A DNA stretch of 64,000 bases from Nonomuraea roseoviolacea subsp. carminata (GCF_024172185.1 NZ_JAMZEC010000001.1:496001-560000), one strand, 5' to 3'; numbered from the stretch's first letter, positions 17,990 through 32,095 are shown. The notes: generated by a model not told the origin, from the letters alone. A program made the numbers and translations.

Positions 17990-18358
17990 TCACAGATAGG
18001 GCAATGGATCGAGGGGAAGGGTCTCGGGGGCGAAGACCTCGGCGTCGGCCGCGGCCACGACCGCCGCGTACTCCTCGTCGACCTCGAACGCCATGGACCC
18101 GAGCTCGATCACGGGGCGTGGCGCCTGCATGATCGGCCCGAGCCGGGTGTGGCGCGGGAAGGCGGCGTGGACGGAGACGGGACGGTCGGTCCTGAGCATG
18201 CGGGTGGCGAGCACCGAGATGGCCTTGTCCGTGACGACGATGAGGAAGTTGGCGGCTCCGGGCGGGCCGATGGACAGCGCGGGGAAGACGTAAAGGATCT
18301 GCTCCTGCTGGCCGAGCAGCGTCCTGCAACGATCCCTGACAGCGGAACTCACCGGCAT
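17990..18358 (-). CDS. small conserved-looking protein of unknown function
   Basis: A 122-aa protein read from an ATG with AGGGGGA 6 bases upstream. The sequence VRDRCRTLLGQQEQILYVFP, then FLIVVTDKAISVLATRMLRT, resembles the small actinobacterial PH-like (bacterial pleckstrin-homology) proteins in which a beta-strand pair carries the VTDKxI motif. No catalytic residues stand out. It lies between metK and coaBC, both co-directional; the 96-bp gap to coaBC leaves room for its own promoter. Confidence 0.65.
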   Translation of the reverse strand: MPVSSAVRDRCRTLLGQQEQILYVFPALSIGPPGAANFLIVVTDKAISVLATRMLRTDRPVSVHAAFPRHTRLGPIMQAPRPVIELGSMAFEVDEEYAAVVAAADAEVFAPETLPLDPLPYL

Positions 18359-18454
18359 CGGGTCCCCCTTCGTGCCAAGTATCCGCAGCCCGAAGGGGTG
18401 CTGCAACAGCCGATCCGGTAATCGAGCGGTCCGGAAGCGGCGCTCCAGCGCGGC

Positions 18455-19822
18455 TCAGGCGAGACGGGAGGCCACGAGGTCCCAGACGGCGTCGGCGACG
18501 TCCTCCTTGGGGCCGCGCGGCACCTCGACGGGCGCTCCGCCGGCGACGAGCACGACGGCGGCGTTGTCGGGGGTGCCGAAGGCCAGGCCCGGGCCGACCT
18601 GGTTGACGACGAGCAGGTCGCAGCCCTTGCGGGCGAGCTTGGCCTGGCCGTTGGCGAGCACGTCGTCGGTCTCGGCCGCGAAGCCGACGATCACCTTCGG
18701 GGACGGCCCGCGCTCCCCCGCGGCCGGGCTCCGCTCTCCCGGCCGTTCGGGGCTCCGCTCCCCCGTTCCGGCGTACGGCGGAAGACCGCCGGGCCCGGGC
18801 GCGGCGCCGGCGACGCCCGCCGGGACGGCCCCTGAGGCGCCCGCCGGGACGGCCCCTGAGGCGGCCGCCGGGACGACCCCCGTGGCGGCGCGGCGCAGCT
18901 CGCCCAGCTCCGCCAGGATGTCGGGGTTCTTGACCAGGGTGATGGCGTCCGGCTCCCCGTCCGTCTTCTTGATCTTCGAGTCGTGCCGGACGGCGGGCCG
19001 GAAGTCGGCGACGGCCGCCGCCATGACCACCACGTCGGCGCCGGGCGCCGCGGCGAGCACGGCCTCGCGCAGCTCGGCCGTGGACTCGACGCGCACGACC
19101 GTGGCGCCGGCCGGGTCGGGCAGGGCGACGTTGGCGGCCACCAGGGTCACCTCGGCGCCCCTGGCCACGGCCGTGCGGGCCAGGGCGTAGCCCTGCAGCC
19201 CGGAGGAGCGGTTGCCGATGTAGCGGACCGGGTCGATGGGCTCGCGGGTGCCGCCGGCGGAGATCACCACCTTGCGTCCGGCCAGATCGCGGGGGCGGCC
19301 GCGCAGCACGCGCAGGCACACCTGGAAGATCTCGGCCGGGTCGGGCAGGCGGCCGGGCCCGGTGTCGGCGCCGGTGAGCCGGCCCACGGCCGGGTCGATC
19401 ACGATGGAGCCCCGCTCGCGCAGCGTCTCGACGTTGGCGCGGGTGGCGGGGTGCTGCCACATCTCGGTGTGCATCGCGGGAGCGAACACCACGGGACACC
19501 GGGCGGTCAGCAGGGTGTTGGTGAGCAGGTCGCCGGCCAGCCCGTGGGCGGCCCTGGCGAGCACGTCGGCGGTCGCGGGCGCGACCACGACGAGGTCGGC
19601 GCCCTTGCCGATGCGGACGTGGGGCACCTCGTGGACGTCGTCCCACACCTCGGACGACACGGGATGGCCCGACAGGGCGGCCCAGGTGGGCTCGCCCACG
19701 AACCGCAGCGCCTCACGGGTCGGCACCACCCGCACCTCGTGCCCCGACTCGGTGAAGAGCCGCAGGAGCTCGCACGCCTTGTAGGCCGCGATGCCGCCGC
19801 TGACGCCGAGGACGACCTTCAT
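18455..19822 (-). CDS. coaBC: CoaBC, bifunctional phosphopantothenoylcysteine synthetase / decarboxylase
   Basis: Two consecutive steps of coenzyme A synthesis. The flavodoxin-like decarboxylase half has LGVSGGIAAYKACELLR, the active-site His in HEVPHVRIG, PATAD and PAMHTEMWQHPA. The synthetase half has VVISAGGTREPIDPVRYIGN, RSSGLQGYALA, KIKK and GFAAETDD. Between KNPDILAELG and VIVGFAAETDD there is an extra stretch of about 64 residues (DNA 18701-18892) with three 8-residue repeats of the GAVPAGAS type followed by Gly/Pro/Arg/Ser. The position is a surface loop next to the CTP site. Downstream of rpoZ with an 8-bp gap, so probably in the mihF-gmk-rpoZ-coaBC transcript. Confidence 0.95.
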   Translation of the reverse strand: MKVVLGVSGGIAAYKACELLRLFTESGHEVRVVPTREALRFVGEPTWAALSGHPVSSEVWDDVHEVPHVRIGKGADLVVVAPATADVLARAAHGLAGDLLTNTLLTARCPVVFAPAMHTEMWQHPATRANVETLRERGSIVIDPAVGRLTGADTGPGRLPDPAEIFQVCLRVLRGRPRDLAGRKVVISAGGTREPIDPVRYIGNRSSGLQGYALARTAVARGAEVTLVAANVALPDPAGATVVRVESTAELREAVLAAAPGADVVVMAAAVADFRPAVRHDSKIKKTDGEPDAITLVKNPDILAELGELRRAATGVVPAAASGAVPAGASGAVPAGVAGAAPGPGGLPPYAGTGERSPERPGERSPAAGERGPSPKVIVGFAAETDDVLANGQAKLARKGCDLLVVNQVGPGLAFGTPDNAAVVLVAGGAPVEVPRGPKEDVADAVWDLVASRLA

Positions 19823-19830
19823 CGAAGGGG

Positions 19831-20100
19831 TCAGACCGCGCCTTCGATGGGCTCGGCGTTGAGCAGGCCCTCGGAGACCTCGCGCAGGGCGATGGACAGC
19901 GGCTTCTCCTGGGCGTGCGTCTCGACCAGCGGGCCGACGTACTCGAGCAGGCCCTCGCCGAGCTGGGAGTAGTAGGCGTTGATCTGGCGAGCGCGCTTGG
20001 CGCCCATGATGACCAGGGAGTACTTGCTGTCGACGATGTCGAGCAGCGCGTCGATCGGAGGGTTGGTGATGCCCTCGGCGACCGGGGCCGTGCTTGCCAC
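19831..20100 (-). CDS. rpoZ: RNA polymerase omega subunit
   Basis: The 89-aa omega subunit assists assembly of the RNA polymerase beta' subunit. The core [20 protein letters not shown], then [15 protein letters not shown] and [15 protein letters not shown], is the standard actinobacterial form. The start is GTG at 20100 with GAGAGG upstream. It follows gmk after 5 bp and precedes coaBC, a conserved actinobacterial order. Confidence 0.96.
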   Translation of the reverse strand: MASTAPVAEGITNPPIDALLDIVDSKYSLVIMGAKRARQINAYYSQLGEGLLEYVGPLVETHAQEKPLSIALREVSEGLLNAEPIEGAV

Positions 20101-20105
20101 GATGG

Positions 20106-20771
20106 TCAGACCTCTCGGTTGGTGGTGGTGGTGACCCCCAGAGGGTCGGTCATCAAGGCTATCAGCCGGTGGCACACGTCTTTGACATCCGTGTTCACCA
20201 GGGTGAGGTCGAATTCCTTCTCGGCCGCCATCTCGATCCGCCCGGCCTCCAGGCGGCGGGCGATGACGTCCTCGGGCTCGGTGCCGCGCCCGCGCAGCCG
20301 CTTCTCCAGCTCCTCCCAGGTGGGCGGGGCGAGGAAGACGAGCAGCGCGTCGGGCATGGTCCGGCGGACCTGCCTGGCGCCCTCCAGGTCGATCTCCAGC
20401 AGGGTGGGGACGCCCGCGGCCAGCTTGTCCAGCACGGCCGCGCGCGGCGTGCCGTAGCGGTTGCCGGCGAACTCCGCCCACTCCAGCAGCTCCCCCGCCT
20501 CGACGAGCCGGTCGAACTCGGCGCCGTCGACGAAGAAGTAGTGCAGGCCGTTCACCTCGCCGGGCCGGGGCCGGCGGGTGGTCACCGAGACCGACAGCCA
20601 CACCTCGGGGTGTGCCCGCCGGATCTCGGCGACGACCGTGGACTTGCCGACGCCCGACGGTCCCGAGAGAACCGTCAGGCGCCTTTCACCGGAGGGGAGG
20701 AAGTCGACCTTCGTCCCGGCGCGGACCGCCTCTCGGGCCCTTGCATCGCCGGACCAGGACCTCTCGGTCAC
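20106..20771 (-). CDS. gmk: guanylate kinase
   Basis: Phosphorylates GMP/dGMP to the diphosphates. The 221-aa protein has the P-loop [11 protein letters not shown], the GMP-binding [20 protein letters not shown] and the lid region [15 protein letters not shown]. The first 30 residues precede the fold and are specific to this lineage. The start is GTG with TAGGAAG just upstream. Conserved neighbours: mihF upstream and rpoZ downstream. Confidence 0.97.
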   Translation of the reverse strand: MTERSWSGDARAREAVRAGTKVDFLPSGERRLTVLSGPSGVGKSTVVAEIRRAHPEVWLSVSVTTRRPRPGEVNGLHYFFVDGAEFDRLVEAGELLEWAEFAGNRYGTPRAAVLDKLAAGVPTLLEIDLEGARQVRRTMPDALLVFLAPPTWEELEKRLRGRGTEPEDVIARRLEAGRIEMAAEKEFDLTLVNTDVKDVCHRLIALMTDPLGVTTTTNREV

Positions 20772-20815
20772 CTTCCTACCCCCCGTCGAACCTGCGCTTT
20801 CGTGTGGAACAGAGA

Positions 20816-21139
20816 CTAGCTCTCGTTGCCACCGAACTCGCGCTCGAGGGAAGCCCTCTGGTTCGCGCCGAGACCCCGCACGCGGCGGGACTCGGCGATG
20901 GCGAGCCGCTCCATGAGCTGCTTGGCGCGGACCTTGCCCACGCCGGGGAGCGATTCCAACAGAGCCGACACCTTCATCTTGCCGATGACGTCGTCGGTCT
21001 GCCCATCCTTGAGCACCTCAGCCAGAGATACCGCGCCGTGCTTGAGCCGGTTCTTGACCTCGGCACGCTCTTTACGGGCCTTGGCAGCCTTCTCCAGGGC
21101 TGCGGCGCGCTGCTCAGGGGTCAGGGGAGGAAGAGCCAC
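20816..21139 (-). CDS. mihF: actinobacterial integration host factor (MihF/sIHF)
   Basis: A 107-aa nucleoid-associated protein specific to actinobacteria. It has the long N-terminal helix ([20 protein letters not shown]) and the helix-two-turns-helix DNA-binding domain [20 protein letters not shown], followed by the [14 protein letters not shown] tail. It binds DNA without strong sequence preference and affects supercoiling, sporulation and antibiotic production in Streptomyces. The start is GTG with GAGGTGA 6 bases upstream. Located between pyrF and gmk as in other actinomycetes. Confidence 0.97.
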   Translation of the reverse strand: MALPPLTPEQRAAALEKAAKARKERAEVKNRLKHGAVSLAEVLKDGQTDDVIGKMKVSALLESLPGVGKVRAKQLMERLAIAESRRVRGLGANQRASLEREFGGNES

Positions 21140-21185
21140 GCCGGGTCACCTCGAATTTCTTGTCGACGTACTCGGACGGCACTGG

Positions 21186-21214
21186 AAACTAGCTGGTCAT
21201 CAGCCCCTAAGCAA
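21186..21214 (-). promoter_or_regulatory. candidate promoter of mihF-gmk-rpoZ-coaBC
   Basis: On the minus strand TTGCTT (21214-21209) and TAGTTT (21191-21186) are separated by 17 bp, placing transcription start about 40 bases before the mihF GTG. The surrounding 21150-21450 is clearly less GC-rich than its neighbours, as expected of a promoter region. Confidence 0.4.
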
Positions 21215-21949
21215 CGCCAAGTCCAGTTTCTCCCCCGACAAAGTCAACTTCGTCACTTTGTGTGGCCATGTCACTACGGTGTGCTGATGAAATCGCTTGC
21301 ACTTCCGACGTCGGCCGACGCCCGGGAAGGCCGGCGCCAAAACGGACGAAGATCGCATTATTGGCGATCTCTATGTCCGAAACCCCACGTCGAACGGCGT
21401 CCCAAACCCGGCCGGGTCGCGTTCGGGCGAGGCTTGTGGCAAGATTTGATCTTGTTCGTGGGGACGCTCCCCGGCCCGGGGGACGCCGGCTCCGCGTGGC
21501 CTCGTCACGCCTTCGGGCGGGATCTCGCGGCCGCGCGTGCGGGCGGTGTCCGGCAGGCCGTGCTTCGCGGCGCGGTCTGCCGCCGGCGGGGCGGCGGCGC
21601 CCGGCTCCGGAAGCGGCCCGGCGACGGGTGCTCTCCGTGGGGCGCTCAGGGGTCCGCCGAACGCCCCACGGAGCGGTGCGGGCCCGACGACCGCGAACCC
21701 GGGCTCCCGGGCCGCGTCACGGGCCCACAGAGCGCCGGACGGCCGTCAGGGCGAGGCCGGGGCGGCAGGCCCGGCACGGCGGGACCCGTGCGCGAGCCGA
21801 CCCGTGCACGATGCGCGGAACCCCGCGAAGGGGCGCAGACGCCCAGGAGCGGCGCAGGCCCGTGGAAGGGCGCAGGCCCCAGGAGCGGCGCAGTGGCCGC
21901 CCCGGGGAGCACAGAGGGCTTCGAGGGGCCGCAGGACGGCCCTGGGGGC
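21215..21949. other. mihF-pyrF gap, no gene seen
   Basis: Positions 21215-21450 are relatively AT-rich and carry the inverted repeat CAAGAT-TTG-ATCTTG (21440-21454). Positions 21470-21949 are extremely GC-rich with short repeats of the type AGGAGCGGCGCAGGCC (21840-21900). Open frames here have no family features. The end of the pyr operon should lie within it, but I see no strong terminator. Confidence 0.5.
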
Positions 21950-22648
21950 TCAGGAAGGCGTCGTGCGGCGCAGGGCGGCGGCGATCGAGGCGGCCGCGGC
22001 CCCCGGGTCCGGGGCGGCCGTGATGGGCCGCCCGATCACCAGCAGGTCGGCGCCGTCCGCCAGCGCCTGCTCCGGCGTCGCCACCCGGGCCTGGTCCTGC
22101 GCGTCGGCCCCCGCCGGACGCACCCCCGGCGTGATGAGGGTGATGTCCGGCCCCACCTCGGCCCGGACCGCCGCCACCTCGTTGGGGCTGCACACGAGCG
22201 CCGTGGCGCCCGCCTCGACCGACATGGCGGCCAGCCGCCGCACGGCGTCGTCCGCCGGCCCCGCCAGGCCGATGGCGGCCAGGTCGGCCTCGCCGAGCGA
22301 GGTGAGGACCGTCACGGAGGCGATCTGGGTGTGCGGGGCGGCCTCCACGGCCGCCCGGATCATCTTGGGGCCTCCTGCGGCGTGGACGGTCAGGATGGCC
22401 GGGCGCAGCCGGGAGACGGCCCTGGCGGCCCCGGCGACCGTGTTGGGGATGTCGTGCAGCTTCAGGTCGAGGAAGACGCGGACGCCGCTGGCTCCGCGCA
22501 CGGAGGCGATGACGTCGGGCCCGTAGCGCAGGTACAGCTCCAGGCCGACCTTGACGGTGCTGACGTGCGGGGTCACCAGCCCGGCCCAGCGGGCGGCGGT
22601 CTCCAGGTCAGGGGCGTCGAGGGCGACGGCGATGGGTGCGGGCGTCAC
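21950..22648 (-). CDS. pyrF: orotidine 5'-phosphate decarboxylase
   Basis: Last step of UMP synthesis. The 232-aa barrel has [16 protein letters not shown], the catalytic [12 protein letters not shown] (the D-x-K-x-x-D tetrad with the N-terminal Asp) and [20 protein letters not shown], with R at the phosphate site. Its ATG overlaps the pyrD stop by 4 bases (ATGA). It is the last gene of the pyr operon. Confidence 0.97.
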   Translation of the reverse strand: MTPAPIAVALDAPDLETAARWAGLVTPHVSTVKVGLELYLRYGPDVIASVRGASGVRVFLDLKLHDIPNTVAGAARAVSRLRPAILTVHAAGGPKMIRAAVEAAPHTQIASVTVLTSLGEADLAAIGLAGPADDAVRRLAAMSVEAGATALVCSPNEVAAVRAEVGPDITLITPGVRPAGADAQDQARVATPEQALADGADLLVIGRPITAAPDPGAAAASIAAALRRTTPS

Positions 22649-23622
22649 GGGGAGCTCTCCTCAGAGTCGACGAGCAGGTGCCGGGGGGCGCTCCCCGGCG
22701 GGCGGTGGGCCAGGCCGACGGCGTCGGCCAGCCGCTGGAAGCCGCGCGCCTGGAGCAGGTCCTCCAGCTCGCGCTCGATGCGCAGGCACGCGTACGGGTC
22801 GTGGAACAGCGCCGTGCCCACCCCGACCGCGCAGGCGCCCGCCAGGATGAGCTGGAAGGCGTCGTCGCCGGTCATGACGCCGCCGACGCCGATCAGCGGC
22901 ACGCCGGGCAGCGCGGCGTGCACCTGCCACACGCACCGTACGGCGAGCGGCAGGATGGCCGGACCCGACAGCCCGCCGGTCACGGCGGCCAGCGAGGGCC
23001 GCAGCGCCACGGTGTCGATGGCCATGCCGAGCGGATTGTTGATCATGGACAGCGCGTCTGCCCCGGCGTCCACGCAGGCGCGGGCGACGGACACGATGTC
23101 GGCCACGTCCGGTGCCAGCTTGGCCACCACCGGGACGTCGTAGCGCATGATGGAGCGCACGGAGGCGATCACCTCGGCCGCGGCGGCCCCCTCGCGGGCG
23201 AAGACCCGGCCGCGGTCCTCGATGTTGGGGCACGACAGGTTGACCTCCAGCGCGGTGACGCCGGGCGCGTCGGCGAGCCTGCGGGCCAGCTCGGAGTACT
23301 CCGCGACGGTGCCGCCGCCGACCGAGACGATGGTCCTGATGCCGCGCTGGGCCAGCCAGGGCAGCTCGCGTTCGAGGAAGGCGTCGATGCCGGGGCCCTG
23401 GAGGCCGACGGAGTTGAGCATGCCGGAGGCGGTCTCGGCCATGCGCGGCGTCGGACGGCCCGCGCGCGGCGCCATGGTGACCGAGCGGGTGGTCAGCGCC
23501 CCGAGCCGGTGCAGGTCGAAGAACTGGGCCAGCTCGCGGCCCGAGGCGGCGCATCCGGCGGCGGTGGTGACGGGGTTGGCGAGCTCCACGTGCGCCAGGA
23601 ACGTGCGCATGTCGACGGGCAT
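22645..23622 (-). CDS. pyrD: dihydroorotate dehydrogenase class 1B, catalytic subunit
   Basis: Oxidises dihydroorotate to orotate with FMN, passing electrons to NAD through PyrK. The active-site cysteine of class 1 enzymes is in [26 protein letters not shown] and [19 protein letters not shown] are the substrate and FMN-phosphate loops. Class 2 (quinone-linked) enzymes would have Ser here and an N-terminal membrane helix. It is 325 aa. It follows pyrK after about 150 bp that contain a tandem repeat, and overlaps pyrF by 4 bases. Confidence 0.96.
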   Translation of the reverse strand: MPVDMRTFLAHVELANPVTTAAGCAASGRELAQFFDLHRLGALTTRSVTMAPRAGRPTPRMAETASGMLNSVGLQGPGIDAFLERELPWLAQRGIRTIVSVGGGTVAEYSELARRLADAPGVTALEVNLSCPNIEDRGRVFAREGAAAAEVIASVRSIMRYDVPVVAKLAPDVADIVSVARACVDAGADALSMINNPLGMAIDTVALRPSLAAVTGGLSGPAILPLAVRCVWQVHAALPGVPLIGVGGVMTGDDAFQLILAGACAVGVGTALFHDPYACLRIERELEDLLQARGFQRLADAVGLAHRPPGSAPRHLLVDSEESSP

Positions 23623-23700
23623 GTCACCTCACCCGCGCCCGCGCGGAACAGCGGGACAGCCGTCGGCACAGTCGTCAGCCGGCCCGGCGGCCGCGACCCC

Positions 23701-23799
23701 CGGGCGCTCAGCCGGCATGGCGCGCACCGCCCCCGGGCGCTCAGCCGGCATGGCGCGCACCGCCCCCGGGCGCTCAGCCGGCATGGCGGGCACCGCCCC
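23701..23799. repeat. three 33-bp tandem copies that include the pyrK stop codon
   Basis: CGGGCGCTCAGCCGGCATGG recurs at 23701, 23734 and 23767. The third copy overlaps the 3' end of pyrK; each copy carries the TCA that is the pyrK stop on the minus strand. The last 11 codons of pyrK, including the stop, have thus been duplicated twice downstream of the gene without changing the protein. Confidence 0.95.
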
Positions 23800-24625
23800 C
23801 GGGCGCGCCCAGGGCGTCGAACGGGATCGTCCCGACGTCCTCGAACCGCACCCGCTCCCCCCGGAAGACCGGCCCGTCGGCGCAGGCCCGCACCATCCGG
23901 GTCACCCCGTCGTCACCGATGACCGGCAGCACGCACGTCATGCACACGCCGATCCCGCAGGCCATCGACTCCTCCACCGCCACCTGCACCGGGATGTCGA
24001 ACTCCATCGCCACGGCCGTGACCGCCCGCAGCGTGTCCATGGGGCCGCAGGCGTAGACGGCGTCGGCGCGGGTGTCGGCGATCACCGACGGCAGCGCGTC
24101 GGTGACCTTGCCGCGCAGCCCCAGCGAGCCGTCCTCGGTGGTGAGCGTGGTGGTGGCGGCCATGCGGCGGGCCCGCATGGCGCCGAAGACCCGGTCGGCG
24201 CTCGCGCCGCCGAGCAGGAAGTCGACCCGGCAGCCGCGCTCCATGAGGGCGTCGGCCACCGGGAACAGCACCGCCGCCCCGTACTCGTCGCCGACGAGCA
24301 CGCAGTGGACGGGGTCGCGCGGCAGCGGGAACGGCCGCCCGAGCGGCCCGACCAGGTTGAGCGTGTCGCGGGCGCGCCGCTCGGCGAGCCAGGCCGTGCC
24401 CGGGCCGCGCACGGTGAAGACCAGCTCCACCGTGCCGCCGTAGTCGGGCTTGACGTCGTGGACGGTGAACGCCCGGCGGGTGATCATGGACGTGCCCGGC
24501 CCGCCGACGGCGACGGACACGAAGTGGCCGGGCCGGTGACGCTCGGCGATGCCGGGCGCCACCACCGTCAGCGCATGGTAGGCGTCGACGCGGCGCGTCG
24601 TCAGCACCGTGCCCGTCACCTGCAC
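23774..24625 (-). CDS. pyrK: dihydroorotate dehydrogenase electron-transfer subunit
   Basis: Ferredoxin-reductase-like subunit that carries electrons from PyrD to NAD. The 283-aa protein has a FAD-binding region (PGHFVSVAV, TRRAFTVHDV), a NAD-binding region (VYACGPMDTLRAV) and the C-terminal [2Fe-2S] cysteines in ESMACGIGVCMTCVLPV plus ACADGPVF. The start is GTG at 24625, which gives the usual beta-strand N-terminus. It lies between carB and pyrD. Its 3' end is part of a 33-bp tandem duplication. Confidence 0.95.
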   Translation of the reverse strand: MQVTGTVLTTRRVDAYHALTVVAPGIAERHRPGHFVSVAVGGPGTSMITRRAFTVHDVKPDYGGTVELVFTVRGPGTAWLAERRARDTLNLVGPLGRPFPLPRDPVHCVLVGDEYGAAVLFPVADALMERGCRVDFLLGGASADRVFGAMRARRMAATTTLTTEDGSLGLRGKVTDALPSVIADTRADAVYACGPMDTLRAVTAVAMEFDIPVQVAVEESMACGIGVCMTCVLPVIGDDGVTRMVRACADGPVFRGERVRFEDVGTIPFDALGAPGGGARHAG

Positions 24626-24677
24626 CGGAGTGCCGGCCAGTCTCCTTCACCTCCTGTGGGCCGCCCAGGACCCCCTG

Positions 24678-27954
<3,277 letters not shown>

Positions 27955-27968
<14 letters not shown>

Positions 27969-29061
27969 GGTTCATGACCTCGCAGAACTCGTCGAACAGA
28001 TAGGCGGCGTCGTGGGGGCCGGCGGCGGCCTCCGGGTGGTACTGGACGCTGAAGGCGCGGCCGTCGAGCAGGCGCAGGCCCTCCACGCAGCGGTCGTTGA
28101 GGTTGACGTGGCTGACCTCGGCCGGGCCGAACGGGGTGTCGAACGGCCCCTCCAGCGGCGCCTCGACGGCGAACCCGTGGTTGTGCGCGGAGATCTCGAC
28201 CTTGCCCGTGCGCACGTCCTGGACCGGCTGGTTGACCCCGCGGTGGCCGTAGCGCAGCTTGTAGGTGGAAAGGCCCAGAGCGCGCCCGAAGAGCTGGTTG
28301 CCGAAGCAGATGCCGAAGAACGGGGTGCCGCTGGCCAGCACCTCCCGCAGCGGCTCGACGTCGGCGGTGGCCGGGTCGCCGGGGCCGTTGGAGAAGAACA
28401 CGCCGTCGGGCCGCAGGCCGAGGATCTGCTCGGCGGTGGCGGTCGCGGGCAGCACGTGCACCTCGCAGCCCCGCTCGGCCATGCGGTGCGGGGTCATGCC
28501 CTTGATGCCGAGGTCGACGGCCGCGACCGTGTAGCGCTTCTCGCCGATGGCGGGCACCACGTACGGCTCGGCGGTGGCCACCTCGGCGGCCAGGTCGGCG
28601 CCCTCCATGACCGGCGCCTGCCGTACCCGCTCGACCAGGGCCTCCACCGGCTCGGCCGGCGCGCTGAAGATGCCGGCGCGCATGGCGCCGCGCTCGCGCA
28701 GGTGGCGGGTCAGGGCGCGGGTGCCGGGGATGGCGATGCCGACGACGCCCTGCTCCTTGAGGTAGTCGTCGAGCGAGCGGTTGGCGCGCCAGTTGGAGAC
28801 GACGCGGGACGGCTCGCGCACGACGTAGCCGGCCACCCACACGCGGCCCGACTCGGGGTCCTCGTCGTTGACGCCGGTGTTGCCGATGTGCGGGGCCGTC
28901 ATCGCGACGATCTGCCGGTGGTAGGACGGGTCGGTCAGGGTCTCCTGGTAGCCGGTCATGCCGGTGTTGAAGACCATCTCGCCGAACGTCTCGCCCTCGG
29001 CGCCGTAGGGGGTCCCACGGAAGGTCCGCCCGTCTTCGAGTACGAGTAGCGCTTCGGTCAC
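27955..29061 (-). CDS. carA: carbamoyl-phosphate synthase small (glutaminase) subunit
   Basis: Class I glutamine amidotransferase that releases ammonia for CarB. The 368-aa protein has the catalytic Cys in [17 protein letters not shown], the SAHNHGFAV block and the His-Glu pair in [13 protein letters not shown]. The N-terminal domain has [20 protein letters not shown]. The start is GTG at 29061 with GGTGAGG 5 bases upstream. It overlaps carB by 14 bases. Confidence 0.99.
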
Positions 29062-29290
29062 CGGAACCTCACCAGGGAGCCGTAATCTGCGGAGCTTGTG
29101 CGGATGGCCATGTTCTCTCGACTCCGTCCACTAGAGTTCGGAGCGCCGGCGATAACCAAGCCGACGTGCTTGACGGCCCCAGGGCATGGGGTTGCAGCGC
29201 GGGGAGCCCTCCAGCCGCTGGGCGGGGCCGTGAACCGCGAACCGCCCGGGGTGACCCGGGAAACCCGGTCCGGCGAGGACAGGGTGGATG
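29062..29290. other. pyrC-carA gap with a doubtful 78-codon open frame
   Basis: On the minus strand a frame from a TTG at 29294 to a TGA at 29058 overlaps the pyrC stop and the carA GTG by 4 bases each, which would fit a coupled small gene. The predicted protein is Pro/Ser/Arg-rich and matches nothing I know. In other actinomycetes a membrane protein gene of unknown function often lies between pyrC and carA; this may be a remnant, or only a spacer with a secondary promoter. Confidence 0.3.
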
Positions 29291-30573
29291 TCAAGTGAGC
29301 TTCCCTTCGAGGACGGTGGGCCGGCCGCGCAGGAACGTCGCCACCACGCGGCCCGGCAGCGTCATGCCCTCATAGGGCGTGTTCCTGCTCTTGGACGCGT
29401 AGCCGGACGGATCGACCGGGGTGCGGACGGACGGGTCGTAGAGGGTGATGTTGGCCGGCGCGCCCGCCTCCAGGGCGAGGCCGTGGCCGGGCAGGCGGCC
29501 GATGCGCGCCGGGGCGGCCGACATGCGCTCGGCCACGCCCGCCCAGTCGAGCAGCCCGGTGTCGACCATGGCCTCCTGGACCACGCTGAGCGCCGTCTCC
29601 AGGCCGATCATGCCCATGGCCGCGGCCGACCACTCGGTCTCCTTGTCCTCGACCGGGTGGGGGGCGTGATCGGTGGCGACCACGTCGATCGTGCCGTCGG
29701 CCAGCGCGGCGCGCAGCGCCTCGACGTCGGCGCGGGTGCGCAGCGGCGGGTTGACCTTGTAGATGGGGTTGTAGGCGCCCACCGGGGAGTCCTCGACGAG
29801 GTCGTCGGTGAGCAGCAGGTGGTGCGGGGTGACCTCGGCCGTGACGTTCCAGCCCTTGGACTTGGCCCAGCGGATGATCTCGACCGAGCCGGCGGTGGAG
29901 ACGTGGCACACGTGCAGGCGGGAGCCGACGTGCGCGGCCAGCAGGCAGTCGCGGGCGATGATCGCCTCCTCGGCGACCGCGGGCCAGCCGGTCAGGCCGA
30001 GCCGTCCGGAGACGACGCCCTCGTTCATCTGGGCGCCCTCGGTCAGCCGCGGCTCCTGGGCGTGCTGGGCGACGACGCCGTCGAAAGCCTTGACGTACTC
30101 CAGCGCGCGCCGCATGAGCACCGCGTCGCTGACGCACTTGCCGTCGTCGGAGAAGACGCGGACCCGGGCCGCGGAGTCGGCCATCGCGCCGAGCTCGGCC
30201 AGCCGCTCGCCCTCCAGGCCGACGGTGACCGCGCCGACCGGCTGCACGTCGCAGTGGCCGTGCTCGCGGCCGAGCCGCCACACCTGCTCGACCACGCCGG
30301 CGGTGTCGGCGACGGGCGAGGTGTTGGCCATGGCGTGGACGGCGGTGTAGCCGCCGCGGGCGGCGGACTGGGTGCCGGTCAGGACGGTCTCGGCGTCCTC
30401 GCGGCCGGGCTCGCGCAGGTGGGTGTGCAGGTCGACGAGGCCGGGCAGGGCGATCGCGCCCCCGCCGTCCACGACCTCGCCGCCGCTCAGGCCGGGACCG
30501 ATCTCGGCGATCAGGCCGTCCTCGACACGGATGTCCACGGGTTCCCCGCCGAGAACCCGAACACTCTTGATGA

Positions 30574-30577
<4 letters not shown>
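29291..30577 (-). CDS. pyrC: dihydroorotase
   Basis: Cyclises carbamoyl aspartate to dihydroorotate. The 428-aa amidohydrolase has the metal motif [16 protein letters not shown], then the substrate/metal residues in [33 protein letters not shown] and [15 protein letters not shown]. These make it a class I dihydroorotase. The start at 30577 overlaps the pyrB stop by 4 bases (ATGA). Confidence 0.97.
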
Positions 30578-31490
<913 letters not shown>

Positions 31491-31494
<4 letters not shown>

Positions 31495-32036
31495 TTGGCG
31501 CCCTCCTTGATGAGCAGGACGGCCTCGCGCCCGTCGGTCTCCTCCAGGTAGACCTTGACCTTCTCGCTCTTCGCGGTCGGCAGGTTCTTGCCGACGTAGT
31601 CGGCGCGGATGGGCAGCTCCCGGTGGCCCCGGTCGACGAGCGTGGCGAGCTGCACGGAGGTCGGCCGGCCGAGGTCGTTGAGCGCGTCGAGCGCGGCGCG
31701 CACGGTGCGGCCGGAGTAGAGGACGTCGTCGACCAGCACGACGGTCTTGCCGTCGATGCCGTCGGGCGGCAGCTCGGTGCGGCCGAGCGGCCGGGCCGGC
31801 TTGAGCCGCAGGTCGTCGCGGTACATCGTGATGTCGATCGAGCCGACGGGGATCTTGACCCCTTCGAACTGCTCGATGCGGTCGCCGAGGCGGCGCGCCA
31901 GCGTGGCGCCGCGGGTCGGGATGCCGAGGAGGACGACCTCGCCGGCGCCCTTCGTGCGCTCGAGGATCTCGTGCGCGATGCGGGTCAGCGCCCGATGGAT
32001 GTCCGGGCCTTCAAGGACGGCCCTGGATTCGGACAT
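31491..32036 (-). CDS. pyrR: PyrR, pyr operon regulator / uracil phosphoribosyltransferase
   Basis: First gene of the UMP operon. The 181-aa protein has the PRPP-binding motif [20 protein letters not shown], and [13 protein letters not shown] and YRDDL of the PyrR family. It binds RNA in the presence of UMP and can also make UMP from uracil. A PyrR-binding consensus lies just upstream of its own ribosome site (AGGTGGTGA), so it probably limits its own translation and that of the coupled pyr genes. Confidence 0.97.
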
Positions 32037-32054
32037 GGGGAATTCACCACCTTT

Positions 32055-32074
32055 CCCGCCTCACGGGACGGGTC
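32055..32074 (-). promoter_or_regulatory. predicted PyrR-binding RNA hairpin in the pyr leader
   Basis: The leader RNA reads GACCCGTCCCGTGAGGCGGG. It contains TCC-N-G-N-GAGG, the core of the PyrR anti-antiterminator consensus (TCCNGNGAGG), flanked by CCCG/CGGG that can pair. It ends a few bases before the Shine-Dalgarno sequence and 18 bases before the pyrR ATG, which favours translational repression rather than attenuation. Confidence 0.7.
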
Positions 32075-32095
32075 TTAAAGGGTTTGGCCGCACTC

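Noticed and set aside
21537..22526. Long plus-strand frames opposite pyrF and its downstream gap
   Set aside because: Antisense of pyrF and low-complexity spacer; no family features or start signals.
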